A program made the position numbers and the translations under genes. Below, in pieces: positions 8,677 to 15,312 of a stretch of 64,000 nt of DNA. The stretch covers positions 1,116,001 through 1,180,000 of the forward strand of contig NZ_OY970459.1 in assembly GCF_963853665.1 (NCBI RefSeq), in the 5' to 3' direction. The stretch comes from Mycobacterium decipiens (GTDB taxonomy: Bacteria > Actinomycetota > Actinomycetes > Mycobacteriales > Mycobacteriaceae). A model generated the notes under the pieces. The model saw only the letters and a list, made by a program, of their open reading frames with translations. It was not told where the DNA came from and did no database searches. Every line of letters starts with the position of its first letter. The first letter of the stretch is position 1.

Positions 8677-9087
8677 TCAACCACTCGGCGTCGTCCACAC
8701 CCGATTCAAGGTGATCTTCAGCCGGGTGCTGTACGTCGCTATGGCCTCGGTCAGACCGAACTTCGCGGCATCCTCGCGGTACTTGACCCAGTACGGTTCG
8801 TCCTGCCGGCAGTCGACATCGGTGGCGTCGACGGCAGCTGCCCCGCCGACCACGACGATCCCTCCGCCATTGCCATCCGAGTCCAGGTTCAGGCTGACCT
8901 GCGGGTGGGCCAAGATGTGAGCGACCTTGGCGGCGCGCGGCATGGTGTACACCGTTAGATCGCTGCCGTCGAAATAGAACCAGATCAGTCGCGGAACCGG
9001 CTGCCCCGATTTGGCGACGGTCGTCAGCCACCCGTAGCGGTCCGATCTGAGCCTGCTGGAAACTTCTTGGGTCAGTTCGACGCTCAT
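8677..9087 (-). CDS. PPOX-class, probably F420-binding oxidoreductase (Rv3369 family)
   Basis: This 136-residue split-barrel protein of the pyridoxamine-phosphate-oxidase fold belongs to the class named after Rv3369 (TIGR03667 by recollection), predicted to bind F420 or FMN. Fold features seen are the strand pair WLTTVAKSGQPVPRLIWFYFDG, the basic cofactor-binding region MPRAAKVAHILAHPQVSLNL (about residues 50-70), and the C-terminal YSTRLKITLNRVWT. No substrate is known. The ATG at 9085-9087 lies only 23 bp from the divergent nitroreductase start. A TANNNT -10 (TACCGT, 9094-9099 on this strand) sits 6 nt upstream, which predicts a leaderless mRNA. Confidence 0.85.
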   Translation of the reverse strand: MSVELTQEVSSRLRSDRYGWLTTVAKSGQPVPRLIWFYFDGSDLTVYTMPRAAKVAHILAHPQVSLNLDSDGNGGGIVVVGGAAAVDATDVDCRQDEPYWVKYREDAAKFGLTEAIATYSTRLKITLNRVWTTPSG

Positions 9088-9093
9088 GAGGTA

Positions 9094-9103
9094 ACGGTAG
9101 TCT
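9094..9103. promoter_or_regulatory. Overlapping divergent -10 elements, both leaderless
   Basis: Only 23 bp separate the start codons at 9087 (minus) and 9111 (plus). On the plus strand TAGTCT (9098-9103) lies 7 nt before the ATG. On the minus strand TACCGT (9099-9094) lies 6 nt before the ATG. Both fit the mycobacterial TANNNT -10 at leaderless spacing. They share two bases, so the two promoters should exclude each other. Confidence 0.55.
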
Positions 9104-9110
9104 GCGCCAC

Positions 9111-9755
9111 ATGACCCTCAATCTGTCCGTCGACGAAGTCCTGCGCACCACCCGATCGGTCCGCAAACGCCTCGACTTCGACAAGCCGGTGTCGCGCGAC
9201 TTACTGATGGAATGCCTCGAACTGGCGCTGCAGGCGCCCACCGGGTCCAACTCGCAGGGCTGGCAGTGGGTGTTCGTCGAGGACGCCGGGAAGAAGAAGG
9301 CGATCGCCGATATCTACCTGGCCAACGCCCGCGGCTACCTCAGCCTGCCCGCACCCGAATACCCCGAGGGCGACAGCCGTGGCGAGCGCATGGGGCTGGT
9401 GCGTGATTCGGCGACCTATCTCGCCGAGCACATGCACGAGGCGCCCGTCCTGATGATCCCGTGCCTCTATGGCCGGGAAGACAAGTCGCCGTTGGGCGGT
9501 GTGTCGTTCTGGGCTTCGCTGTTCCCGGCGGTCTGGAGCTTCTGCCTGGCGCTGCGCTCCCGCGGGCTGGGTTCCTGCTGGACGACGTTACATCTGCTCG
9601 ACGACGGTGAGCAGCGGGCGGCCGAGGTGCTCGGCATTCCCTACGACGAATACAGCCAGGGCGGGCTGTTTCCGATTGCCTACACCAAGGGCACCGACTT
9701 CCGGCCGGCCAAGCGGCTGCCCGCCGAGAGCCTCACGCACTGGAACAGCTGGTAG
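9111..9755 (+). CDS. Nitroreductase-family FMN oxidoreductase (Rv3368c-like)
   Basis: This 214-residue protein has the same length as H37Rv Rv3368c. The nitroreductase fold is shown by the N-terminal TTRSVRKRLDFDKPV (FMN-phosphate-binding Arg/Ser cluster), then LQAPTGSNSQGWQWVFVED (about residues 42-60) and the C-terminal GLGSCWTTLHLL and PIAYTKGTDF. Such enzymes are homodimers that use NAD(P)H to reduce quinones, nitro compounds or enones; the native substrate is unknown. No leader is apparent, because a TAGTCT -10 sits 7 nt before the ATG. The divergent neighbour is another small flavin/F420-type enzyme, so the two may share redox conditions. The gene ends before a PE_PGRS remnant and a hairpin. 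Confidence 0.9.
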   Translation: MTLNLSVDEVLRTTRSVRKRLDFDKPVSRDLLMECLELALQAPTGSNSQGWQWVFVEDAGKKKAIADIYLANARGYLSLPAPEYPEGDSRGERMGLVRDSATYLAEHMHEAPVLMIPCLYGREDKSPLGGVSFWASLFPAVWSFCLALRSRGLGSCWTTLHLLDDGEQRAAEVLGIPYDEYSQGGLFPIAYTKGTDFRPAKRLPAESLTHWNSW

Positions 9756-9773
9756 CTGGCAGTCGACCCGGGA

Positions 9774-9849
9774 TCAGCCCGGGTTGCCGTCGCTGCCGGG
9801 GGCGCCGTGGGTGCCGCCACTACCGCCGGTGCCGCCGCCATTGCCGGAG
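9774..9849 (-). pseudogene. C-terminal remnant of a PE_PGRS gene
   Basis: On the minus strand a short frame reads SGNGGGTGGSGGTHGAPG, then SDGNPG and a TGA (9774-9776). This Gly-Gly-x/Gly-Asn-x pattern is the PGRS signature. No PE domain or upstream PGRS repeats remain; the frame is lost beyond 9849. H37Rv carries PE_PGRS51 (Rv3367) at exactly this place, between the nitroreductase and the SpoU-type gene. The fragment is therefore best read as the end of that gene, largely deleted. Confidence 0.7.
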
Positions 9850-9897
9850 TTTCATCGCTATTCATCCTCCAGTGGCCAGCGCAGACCGCGAGTGATT

Positions 9898-9926
9898 CCG
9901 GCATTGGGAATGTATCCCAATGCCGG
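9898..9926. terminator. 12-bp perfect hairpin between convergent genes
   Basis: CCGGCATTGGGA (9898-9909) and TCCCAATGCCGG (9915-9926) form a perfect 12-bp stem with a 5-nt loop. It lies between the end of the nitroreductase and the end of the trmL-like gene. There is no T-run, so this would be a mycobacterial-type (I-shaped) terminator working in both directions. Only the inverted repeat is seen; its function is inferred. Confidence 0.5.
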
Positions 9927-9980
9927 CCACGAGATCTGGGGTTTTACACCAGGTATTCCTGGCAGGGGTGGTTTCGGACT

Positions 9981-10445
9981 TCAGCCGGCCCCGTGATAGC
10001 CGTGCTGTCGCCAGGCCTCGTACACGGCAACCGCTGCGGCATTGGACAGGTTCAATGATCGCCGGCCAGCCAGCATGGGAATGCGCACCTGGCCGGTGAT
10101 GTGCGGGTCGGTCAGGGTCACCGTGTCCAGCCCGGTGGGTTCGGGCCCGAACATCAGCACGTCGCCGGCCCGGTAGCTGACGTCGGTGAATCGTGTCACC
10201 GCCTGCGCGGTGAACGCGAACACCCGCACCGGCGACAGTGCATCCCAGGCGGCCGCGAGCGACGTGTGGACGGTGACCGAGGCCAGGTCGTGGTAGTCCA
10301 GTCCGGCCCGCCGGAGCTTGGGTTCAGACAGGTCGAAACCCAGCGGCTCGACCAGATGCAGTTCGCAGCCCGTCGCGGCGGCGGTCCGGATGGCGTTGCC
10401 CGTATTCGGAGCGATGCGCGGCGAGTAGAACAGCAGCCGGAACAT
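9981..10445 (-). CDS. SPOUT tRNA 2'-O-methyltransferase, TrmL-like (SpoU, Rv3366)
   Basis: This 154-residue protein has the same length as H37Rv Rv3366, annotated spoU. All SPOUT (trefoil-knot) motifs are present: motif 1 NTGNAIRTAAATG (about residues 14-26), motif 2 VLMFGPEPTGL, and motif 3 IPMLAGRRSLNLSNAAAVAV. The size and the NLSN..YE knot place it near TrmL, which methylates the ribose at wobble position 34 of tRNA-Leu using AdoMet. The exact tRNA target in mycobacteria is inferred. The ATG at 10443-10445 starts the conserved FRLLFYSPRIAPNTGN; earlier in-frame codons give unconserved sequence. No partner gene is adjacent. Confidence 0.88.
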   Translation of the reverse strand: MFRLLFYSPRIAPNTGNAIRTAAATGCELHLVEPLGFDLSEPKLRRAGLDYHDLASVTVHTSLAAAWDALSPVRVFAFTAQAVTRFTDVSYRAGDVLMFGPEPTGLDTVTLTDPHITGQVRIPMLAGRRSLNLSNAAAVAVYEAWRQHGYHGAG

Positions 10446-10708
10446 TCGTCGATCATGGCAAAGCGCCCGGTACCCGGTTGTCCGGCTGGCGCACCGGGGT
10501 AAGCCGGCTCCGCCGGACACTCCAAGCTCAGGAACAATGGTGGAGACCTCGGCCGCGTGCTGGCATACTCGTCGGATTGCCAGCTGTTTACGTCCGCGCC
10601 CGGCTGGCCGGGGCGGACGGCAGGGCATATAGCAGGAAGTTTTATGAGCCTCTCAGTTCTCCGAGCGCTACGTAACAGCGGTGCGGCCGGCAGCACGGCC
10701 GCATTCAC
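10446..10708. other. Divergent intergenic region before the conservon
   Basis: These 263 bp separate the TrmL-like gene from the conservon kinase and must hold both promoters. A small GC hairpin (AGCCGGCTCCGCCGGAC area near 10502-10519) is present. A CATATAG hexamer near 10626 might be a -10 for the conservon. I see no clear operator, riboswitch or gene in it. Confidence 0.4.
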
Positions 10709-13399
10709 ATGACCATGTTCGCCCGCCCGACCACCCCGGTCGCGGCGGCTGCATCAGGCGCCCCCATGGCTTCCTCGGCCGCGCCTGAAGAACGTCCGAA
10801 ACGCCCGCCGGCCTGGTCGCTGCGCAACTGGCCGGTTCGATGGAAAGTCGTTGCGATCGCGTTGGTGCCGCTGGTTTTGGCGGTGACGTTCGGAGGATTG
10901 CGGGTCGAGGGTGCGATGGCCAACTCCAGCGGTCTACGGCTGGTCGCTGCCCGCGCGGACCTGTTACCCGCGATCACGAAATACATGTCGGCGCTGGACG
11001 TCGCCTTGCTGGCGAGTTCGACCGGACGCGACGTCGAGGGTGCGAAGAAGAACTTCACGGCCCGCAAGTACGAGCTGCAGACGAGGCTGGCGGACACCGA
11101 CGTGATCCCCGACGTCCGGTCGGGGGTGAACACGCTGCTCAACGGCGGCCAGGCGGTGCTGGACAAGGTGCTGGCCAACAGCATCGGTTTGCAGGACCGG
11201 ATCACTACCTATGCGCCGCTGTTGTTGACGGCCGAGAACGTCATTGACGCGTCGGTGCAGGTTGATAGCGAGCAAATCCGGGCCCAGGTGCAGGGTCTGA
11301 GCCGAGCCGTCGGCATCCGCGGGCAGATGACATTGCAGGAGATCTTGGTGACCCGTGGCGCCGACCTTCCCGAGCCGCGACTGCGCACCTCGATGATCAC
11401 CCTGGCCGGCACCGAACCGTCGACCCTGTTCGGAATGAGCGAGGTGCTCGGGGTCGGCTCGCCGGACCTCAAGAACCTGCAGCAGCAAATGGTGACCCGA
11501 ATGGCGATCATGTCCGATCCGGCCATTGCACTGGTCGACAACCCCGAGCTGCTGCGCTCGCTAGGGATCACCCGTGACATTGCCGAGCAGGTGATCAAGG
11601 ACGCCACCGGGTCGGTGACGAAGTCGGTGCAACGCCAGGCCACCGATCGGCGGGACGCCGCGATCCGCGACGCGGTACTGGTGTTGGCCGCCATCGCGAT
11701 CGCAGTCGCCGTTGTGCTGCTCGTGGCTCGCACCCTGGTCAGGCCGCTGCGGGTACTGCGCGATGGGGCGCTCAAGGTTGCGCACACCGACCTCGAGGGT
11801 GAGATCGCCCGGGTCCGCGCCGGCGACGAGCCGCTCGCCGAGCCGCTGGAGGTGTACACCACCGAGGAAATCGGTCAGGTCGCGCATGCGGTCGACGAAC
11901 TGCACACCCAGGCCCTGTTGCTGGCCGGCGACGAAGCGCGGTTGCGACTGCTGGTCAACGAGATGTTCGAGACCATGTCACGGCGCAGCCGTTCGCTGGT
12001 AGACCAGCAGCTGTCGCTCATCGACCAGCTGGAGCGCGCCGAGGAGGATCCCGACCGACTCGACAGTCTGTTCCGGCTCGATCACTTGGCCGCCCGGCTG
12101 CGCCGCAACAGCGCCAACCTGCTGGTGCTAGCCGGCGCGCAGATTACGCGTGACCACCGCGAGCCGGTGCCGCTGTCGACCGTGATCAACGCCGCCGTGT
12201 CAGAGGTCGAGGATTATCGTCGTGTCGAGATCGCGAGGCTGCCCGAGTGTGCGGTCGTCGGCGCGGCGGCTGGTGGCGTCATCCATCTGCTCGCCGAGTT
12301 GATCGACAACGCGCTGCGCTACTCGCCGCCGACCACACCGGTTCGGGTTGCCGCCGCAATCGGCAGCGAAGGCAGTCTTCTGCTGCGGATCTCGGACTCC
12401 GGCCTGGGTATGACCGACGCCGATCGGCGGATGGCCAATATGCGGTTGCGGGCCGGTGGTGAGGTCACCCCGGATAGCGCCCGGCACATGGGTCTCTTCG
12501 TGGTCGGCCGGCTGGCCGGCCGACACGGCATCCGAGTCGGGCTGCGCGCTCCGGTAGCCGGTGAACAGCGCACCGGCACAACCGCCGAGGTCTACCTACC
12601 GCTGGCCGTGCTCGAGGGGACGGCCCGCGCGCAGCCGCCCAAACCGCAGGCGTTTGCGATCAGGCCGCCGAGCGCCGTACCAGCGGCGGCCGAGTCGCCG
12701 GAGGCTGCCGTTCCCGCCGCCGTGGCGCCGCTACCGCCGGTCACGTTGCTACCGCGCCGCACCCCGGGGTCCAGCGGCATCACCGACCTTCCCGCCCAGC
12801 CGACCCAGCAGCTGCGGCGTCCGCGCCGCGAGCTGAAGACACCCTGGTGGGAGAACGGATTTCAGCACGAGCCCAAACGACCGCCAGCTCCAGATCCCCA
12901 ACCGGCGCAGCAACCCGCGCCGGGAAAGGCCGCATCGGACACCTCGGCGTTTTTTGCGCGGCGTTCCTCGACCGCCAAAGGCCCGGTCGACGACGATGTG
13001 ATCTACCAGCGGATGCTCTCCGAGGCGGTGGGTGACCCGCATGAGCTGGCCCACAGTCCCGATCTGGATTGGAAGTCGGTGTGGGACCGCGGCTGGTCGG
13101 CGGCCGCCGAAGCCGAGGACAGGCCCGTCGAGTCGCGCACCGACCACGGCCTGCCGGTGCGCGAACCCGGAGCCCGGTTGGTGCCGGGGGCCGCGGTGCC
13201 TGATCGGGCGCTCGACCAGCAGCATCAGGGTGGTGCCATAACATCGAACGGCGGACTTCATCCCGGCCGGCAATCGCGGCACGCCGCTGCGATGCGCGAC
13301 CCCGATGCGGTGCGCGCCTCCATGAGCAGTCATTTCGGCGGCGTGCGGACCGGACGGTCACATGCCCGCGAGAGTAGTCAGGGACCCAATCAGGAATGA
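10709..13399 (+). CDS. Conservon-type membrane sensor histidine kinase (Rv3365c)
   Basis: This 896-residue kinase is the first gene of a conservon-like operon. Order: a Pro/Ala-rich cytosolic tail; TM1 ([15 protein letters not shown], about 46-60); a helical extracytoplasmic sensing region of NIT type to about 315; TM2 ([20 protein letters not shown]); HAMP; a dimerisation region with [20 protein letters not shown]; and a GHKL ATPase with N-box [14 protein letters not shown] (about 527), G1 ISDSGLGM and G2 [15 protein letters not shown]. The last 270 residues are Pro/Ala-rich and low in complexity. No response regulator is adjacent; in this family the signal is thought to go to the downstream roadblock/GTPase proteins. 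The stop overlaps the next start (ATGA, 13396-13399). Confidence 0.92.
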   Translation: MTMFARPTTPVAAAASGAPMASSAAPEERPKRPPAWSLRNWPVRWKVVAIALVPLVLAVTFGGLRVEGAMANSSGLRLVAARADLLPAITKYMSALDVALLASSTGRDVEGAKKNFTARKYELQTRLADTDVIPDVRSGVNTLLNGGQAVLDKVLANSIGLQDRITTYAPLLLTAENVIDASVQVDSEQIRAQVQGLSRAVGIRGQMTLQEILVTRGADLPEPRLRTSMITLAGTEPSTLFGMSEVLGVGSPDLKNLQQQMVTRMAIMSDPAIALVDNPELLRSLGITRDIAEQVIKDATGSVTKSVQRQATDRRDAAIRDAVLVLAAIAIAVAVVLLVARTLVRPLRVLRDGALKVAHTDLEGEIARVRAGDEPLAEPLEVYTTEEIGQVAHAVDELHTQALLLAGDEARLRLLVNEMFETMSRRSRSLVDQQLSLIDQLERAEEDPDRLDSLFRLDHLAARLRRNSANLLVLAGAQITRDHREPVPLSTVINAAVSEVEDYRRVEIARLPECAVVGAAAGGVIHLLAELIDNALRYSPPTTPVRVAAAIGSEGSLLLRISDSGLGMTDADRRMANMRLRAGGEVTPDSARHMGLFVVGRLAGRHGIRVGLRAPVAGEQRTGTTAEVYLPLAVLEGTARAQPPKPQAFAIRPPSAVPAAAESPEAAVPAAVAPLPPVTLLPRRTPGSSGITDLPAQPTQQLRRPRRELKTPWWENGFQHEPKRPPAPDPQPAQQPAPGKAASDTSAFFARRSSTAKGPVDDDVIYQRMLSEAVGDPHELAHSPDLDWKSVWDRGWSAAAEAEDRPVESRTDHGLPVREPGARLVPGAAVPDRALDQQHQGGAITSNGGLHPGRQSRHAAAMRDPDAVRASMSSHFGGVRTGRSHARESSQGPNQE

Positions 13400-13788
13400 A
13401 CGCCTATTCGTCGGACAGCCCGCTTGACTGGCTGGTGTCGAAGTTTGCCCGCGAGGTTCCCGGGGTGGCCCACGCGTTGCTGGTGTCGGTCGACGGGCTC
13501 CCGGTCGCGGCCAGCGAACATCTGCCGCGCGAACGCGCCGATCAGCTGGCCGCGGTGGCTTCCGGGCTGGCCAGCCTCGCCACCGGCGCCGCGCAACTGT
13601 TCGAGGGTGGGCAGGTGCTGCAGTCGGTGGTCGAGATGCAACACGGCTTCCTGCTGTTGATGCAGGTTGGTGACGGGTCACATCTCGCGGCGCTGGCCGT
13701 GACCGGATGCGATATCGGCCAGATCGGTTATGAGATGGCCGTCCTTGTCGAGCGGGTGGGCGGCGTTGTCCAGTCATCCCGGCGCTAG
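13396..13788 (+). CDS. Roadblock/LC7 (MglB-like) protein of the conservon (Rv3364c)
   Basis: This 130-residue protein belongs to the roadblock/LC7 family, whose dimers act as scaffold or GAP for MglA-type GTPases. Fold features are [24 protein letters not shown] (helix then first strand), DGLPVAAS, and [17 protein letters not shown]. It starts in an ATGA overlap with the kinase gene and ends inside the next gene, so translation is coupled. From the literature, Rv3364c of M. tuberculosis is reported to be secreted and to inhibit host cathepsin G; no signal peptide is visible here. By position, the ancestral role is regulation of the GTPase encoded two genes downstream. Confidence 0.9.
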   Translation: MNAYSSDSPLDWLVSKFAREVPGVAHALLVSVDGLPVAASEHLPRERADQLAAVASGLASLATGAAQLFEGGQVLQSVVEMQHGFLLLMQVGDGSHLAALAVTGCDIGQIGYEMAVLVERVGGVVQSSRR

Positions 13789-14167
13789 CCACCGGCCCCC
13801 GGATGAGTCGGCGTCCGAGGTGAGCCTGGTCCGCCCGTACACCTGGACGGCCGGACGCACCGGTACCGACGTCGACCTCCCGCTGGAAGCGCCGGTGCAG
13901 ACCCTGCGGGCGGGGCCGGCTCGCGGCTGGCCGGCCCATGACATGCGAGGCAGGATCCTCCGATTGTGCGCCGGCAATGTCTCGAGTCCGTCGGTCGCGG
14001 AAATCTCGGCCCGGCTGGATTTGCCGGTGGGTGTGGCACGCGTCCTGGTCGGCGATCTGGTCAGGTCCGGTTACCTTCGGGTGCATGCGACCTTGACCGA
14101 CCGGTCGACCCGCGATGAGCGCCACGAGCTGATAGGAAGGACCCTCCGTGGCCTCCAAGCACTCTGA
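13766..14167 (+). CDS. DUF742 conservon protein (Rv3363c)
   Basis: This small basic protein (about 133 residues from the chosen start) belongs to the DUF742 family, the third member of conservons and predicted winged-helix. The conserved part runs [13 protein letters not shown] (entry motif), then [32 protein letters not shown] (a helix-turn-helix-like segment) and [20 protein letters not shown]. No ATG or GTG sits at the expected position. TTG at 13766 gives the length closest to the H37Rv protein (about 122 aa), and GTG at 13820 would cut into conserved sequence. The start is therefore uncertain. It overlaps both neighbours (ends at 14167 inside the GTPase gene), so it is co-translated. Confidence 0.8.
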   Translation: MSSHPGASHRPPDESASEVSLVRPYTWTAGRTGTDVDLPLEAPVQTLRAGPARGWPAHDMRGRILRLCAGNVSSPSVAEISARLDLPVGVARVLVGDLVRSGYLRVHATLTDRSTRDERHELIGRTLRGLQAL

Positions 14168-14741
14168 AGCCCATTCTGCGGCGCACTCCACCGCGTCGAC
14201 GAAGATCGTCATAGCGGGCGGCTTTGGTGCCGGCAAGACCACCTTCGTCGGCGCCGTTTCGGAGATCATGCCGCTGCGCACCGAAGCGATGGTCACCGAT
14301 GCCTCCGCCGGTGTCGACATGCTCGAGGCCACTCCCGACAAGCGGAGCACCACGGTCGCGATGGACTTCGGCCGCATCACCCTGGGCGAGGACCTGGTGC
14401 TCTACCTTTTCGGAACCCCGGGCCAGCGCCGGTTCTGGTTCATGTGGGACGACCTGGTGCGTGGGGCCATCGGCGCGATCGTCCTGGTCGACTGCCGGCG
14501 CCTGCAGGACAGCTTCGCGGCGGTCGACTTCTTCGAGCACCGCAGCCTGCCGTTCCTGATTGCAGTCAACGAATTCGACGGCGCGCCAAGGTATCCGGCC
14601 AGCGAGGTGCGTAAAGCGTTGACGCTGCCCGCGCGCATTCCGGTGATCAATGTCGATGCCCGCGATCGTCGGTCGGCGACCGATGCGCTGATCGCGGTGA
14701 GCGAATACGCGCTTTCCACCCTGTCACCGGCGGGCGGCTGA
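14148..14741 (+). CDS. mfpB: MfpB-like small Ras/MglA-type GTPase (Rv3362c)
   Basis: This 197-residue GTPase is the fourth conservon gene. Walker A/G1 is GGFGAGKTTFVGAV (about residues 23-36). G3 is FGTPGQRRFWFMW, where the DxxG Asp is replaced as in this family. G4 is NEFDG, an NKxD variant. By recollection, in M. smegmatis the cognate GTPase (MfpB) controls how the pentapeptide protein MfpA acts on DNA gyrase, linking this operon to fluoroquinolone tolerance. It overlaps the DUF742 gene by 20 bp and lies 6 bp before mfpA. A roadblock protein two genes upstream is its likely regulator. Confidence 0.9.
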   Translation: MASKHSEAHSAAHSTASTKIVIAGGFGAGKTTFVGAVSEIMPLRTEAMVTDASAGVDMLEATPDKRSTTVAMDFGRITLGEDLVLYLFGTPGQRRFWFMWDDLVRGAIGAIVLVDCRRLQDSFAAVDFFEHRSLPFLIAVNEFDGAPRYPASEVRKALTLPARIPVINVDARDRRSATDALIAVSEYALSTLSPAGG

Positions 14742-14747
14742 ACACCG

Positions 14748-15308
14748 TTGCAGCAGTGGGTTGATTGCGAATTCACCGGCCGAGACTTCCGGGACGAGGA
14801 TCTGAGCCGGCTACGGACCGAGCGGGCGGTGTTCAGCGAATGTGATTTCAGCGGCGTCAACCTGACCGAGTCCGAACACCGCGGATCGGCGTTTCGCAAT
14901 TGCACATTCGAACGGACAATACTGTGGCACAGCACATTTCAGCAATGCAGCATGCTGGGCTCGGTATTCGTGAATTGTCGACTGCGGCCGGTGAAATTCG
15001 ACGAGGTGGATTTCACACTCGCCGCGCTCGGCGGCAATGACCTGCGTGGTGTCGACTTGACCGGCTGCCGGCTGCGCGAGACCAGCCTGGTGGAGACCGA
15101 CTTGCGCAAGTGCGTGCTGCGCGGCGCCGACCTCAGTGGTGCGCGGACCACCGGCGCCCGGCTGGATGACGCCGATCTGCGGGGCGCGACCGTGGACGCG
15201 GCGCTGTGGCGGACCGCATCGTTGGCGGGTGCGCGGGTCGACGTCAGCCAAGCGTTGGGGTTTGCGGTGGCGCACGGGCTGTGCTTGGCGGGGGGCCTGG
15301 AGGCCTAA
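14748..15308 (+). CDS. mfpA: MfpA, pentapeptide-repeat DNA-mimic protein acting on gyrase
   Basis: This 186-residue protein is built almost wholly of A(D/N)Lxx-type pentapeptides (for example CDFSGVNL, NDLRGVDLTGCRL, ADLSGARTTGARL, ADLRGATV). They fold into a right-handed quadrilateral beta-helix that mimics B-DNA and binds gyrase, protecting it from fluoroquinolones. It begins MQQWVDCEFTGRDFRDEDL, as in H37Rv MfpA (183 aa). The start codon is TTG, 6 bp after the GTPase stop. By recollection the H37Rv protein ends near CLAGG; here three residues (LEA) follow. It is the last gene of the conservon; the next gene is convergent, with only 4 bp between stops. Confidence 0.95.
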   Translation: MQQWVDCEFTGRDFRDEDLSRLRTERAVFSECDFSGVNLTESEHRGSAFRNCTFERTILWHSTFQQCSMLGSVFVNCRLRPVKFDEVDFTLAALGGNDLRGVDLTGCRLRETSLVETDLRKCVLRGADLSGARTTGARLDDADLRGATVDAALWRTASLAGARVDVSQALGFAVAHGLCLAGGLEA

Positions 15309-15312
15309 CCGT

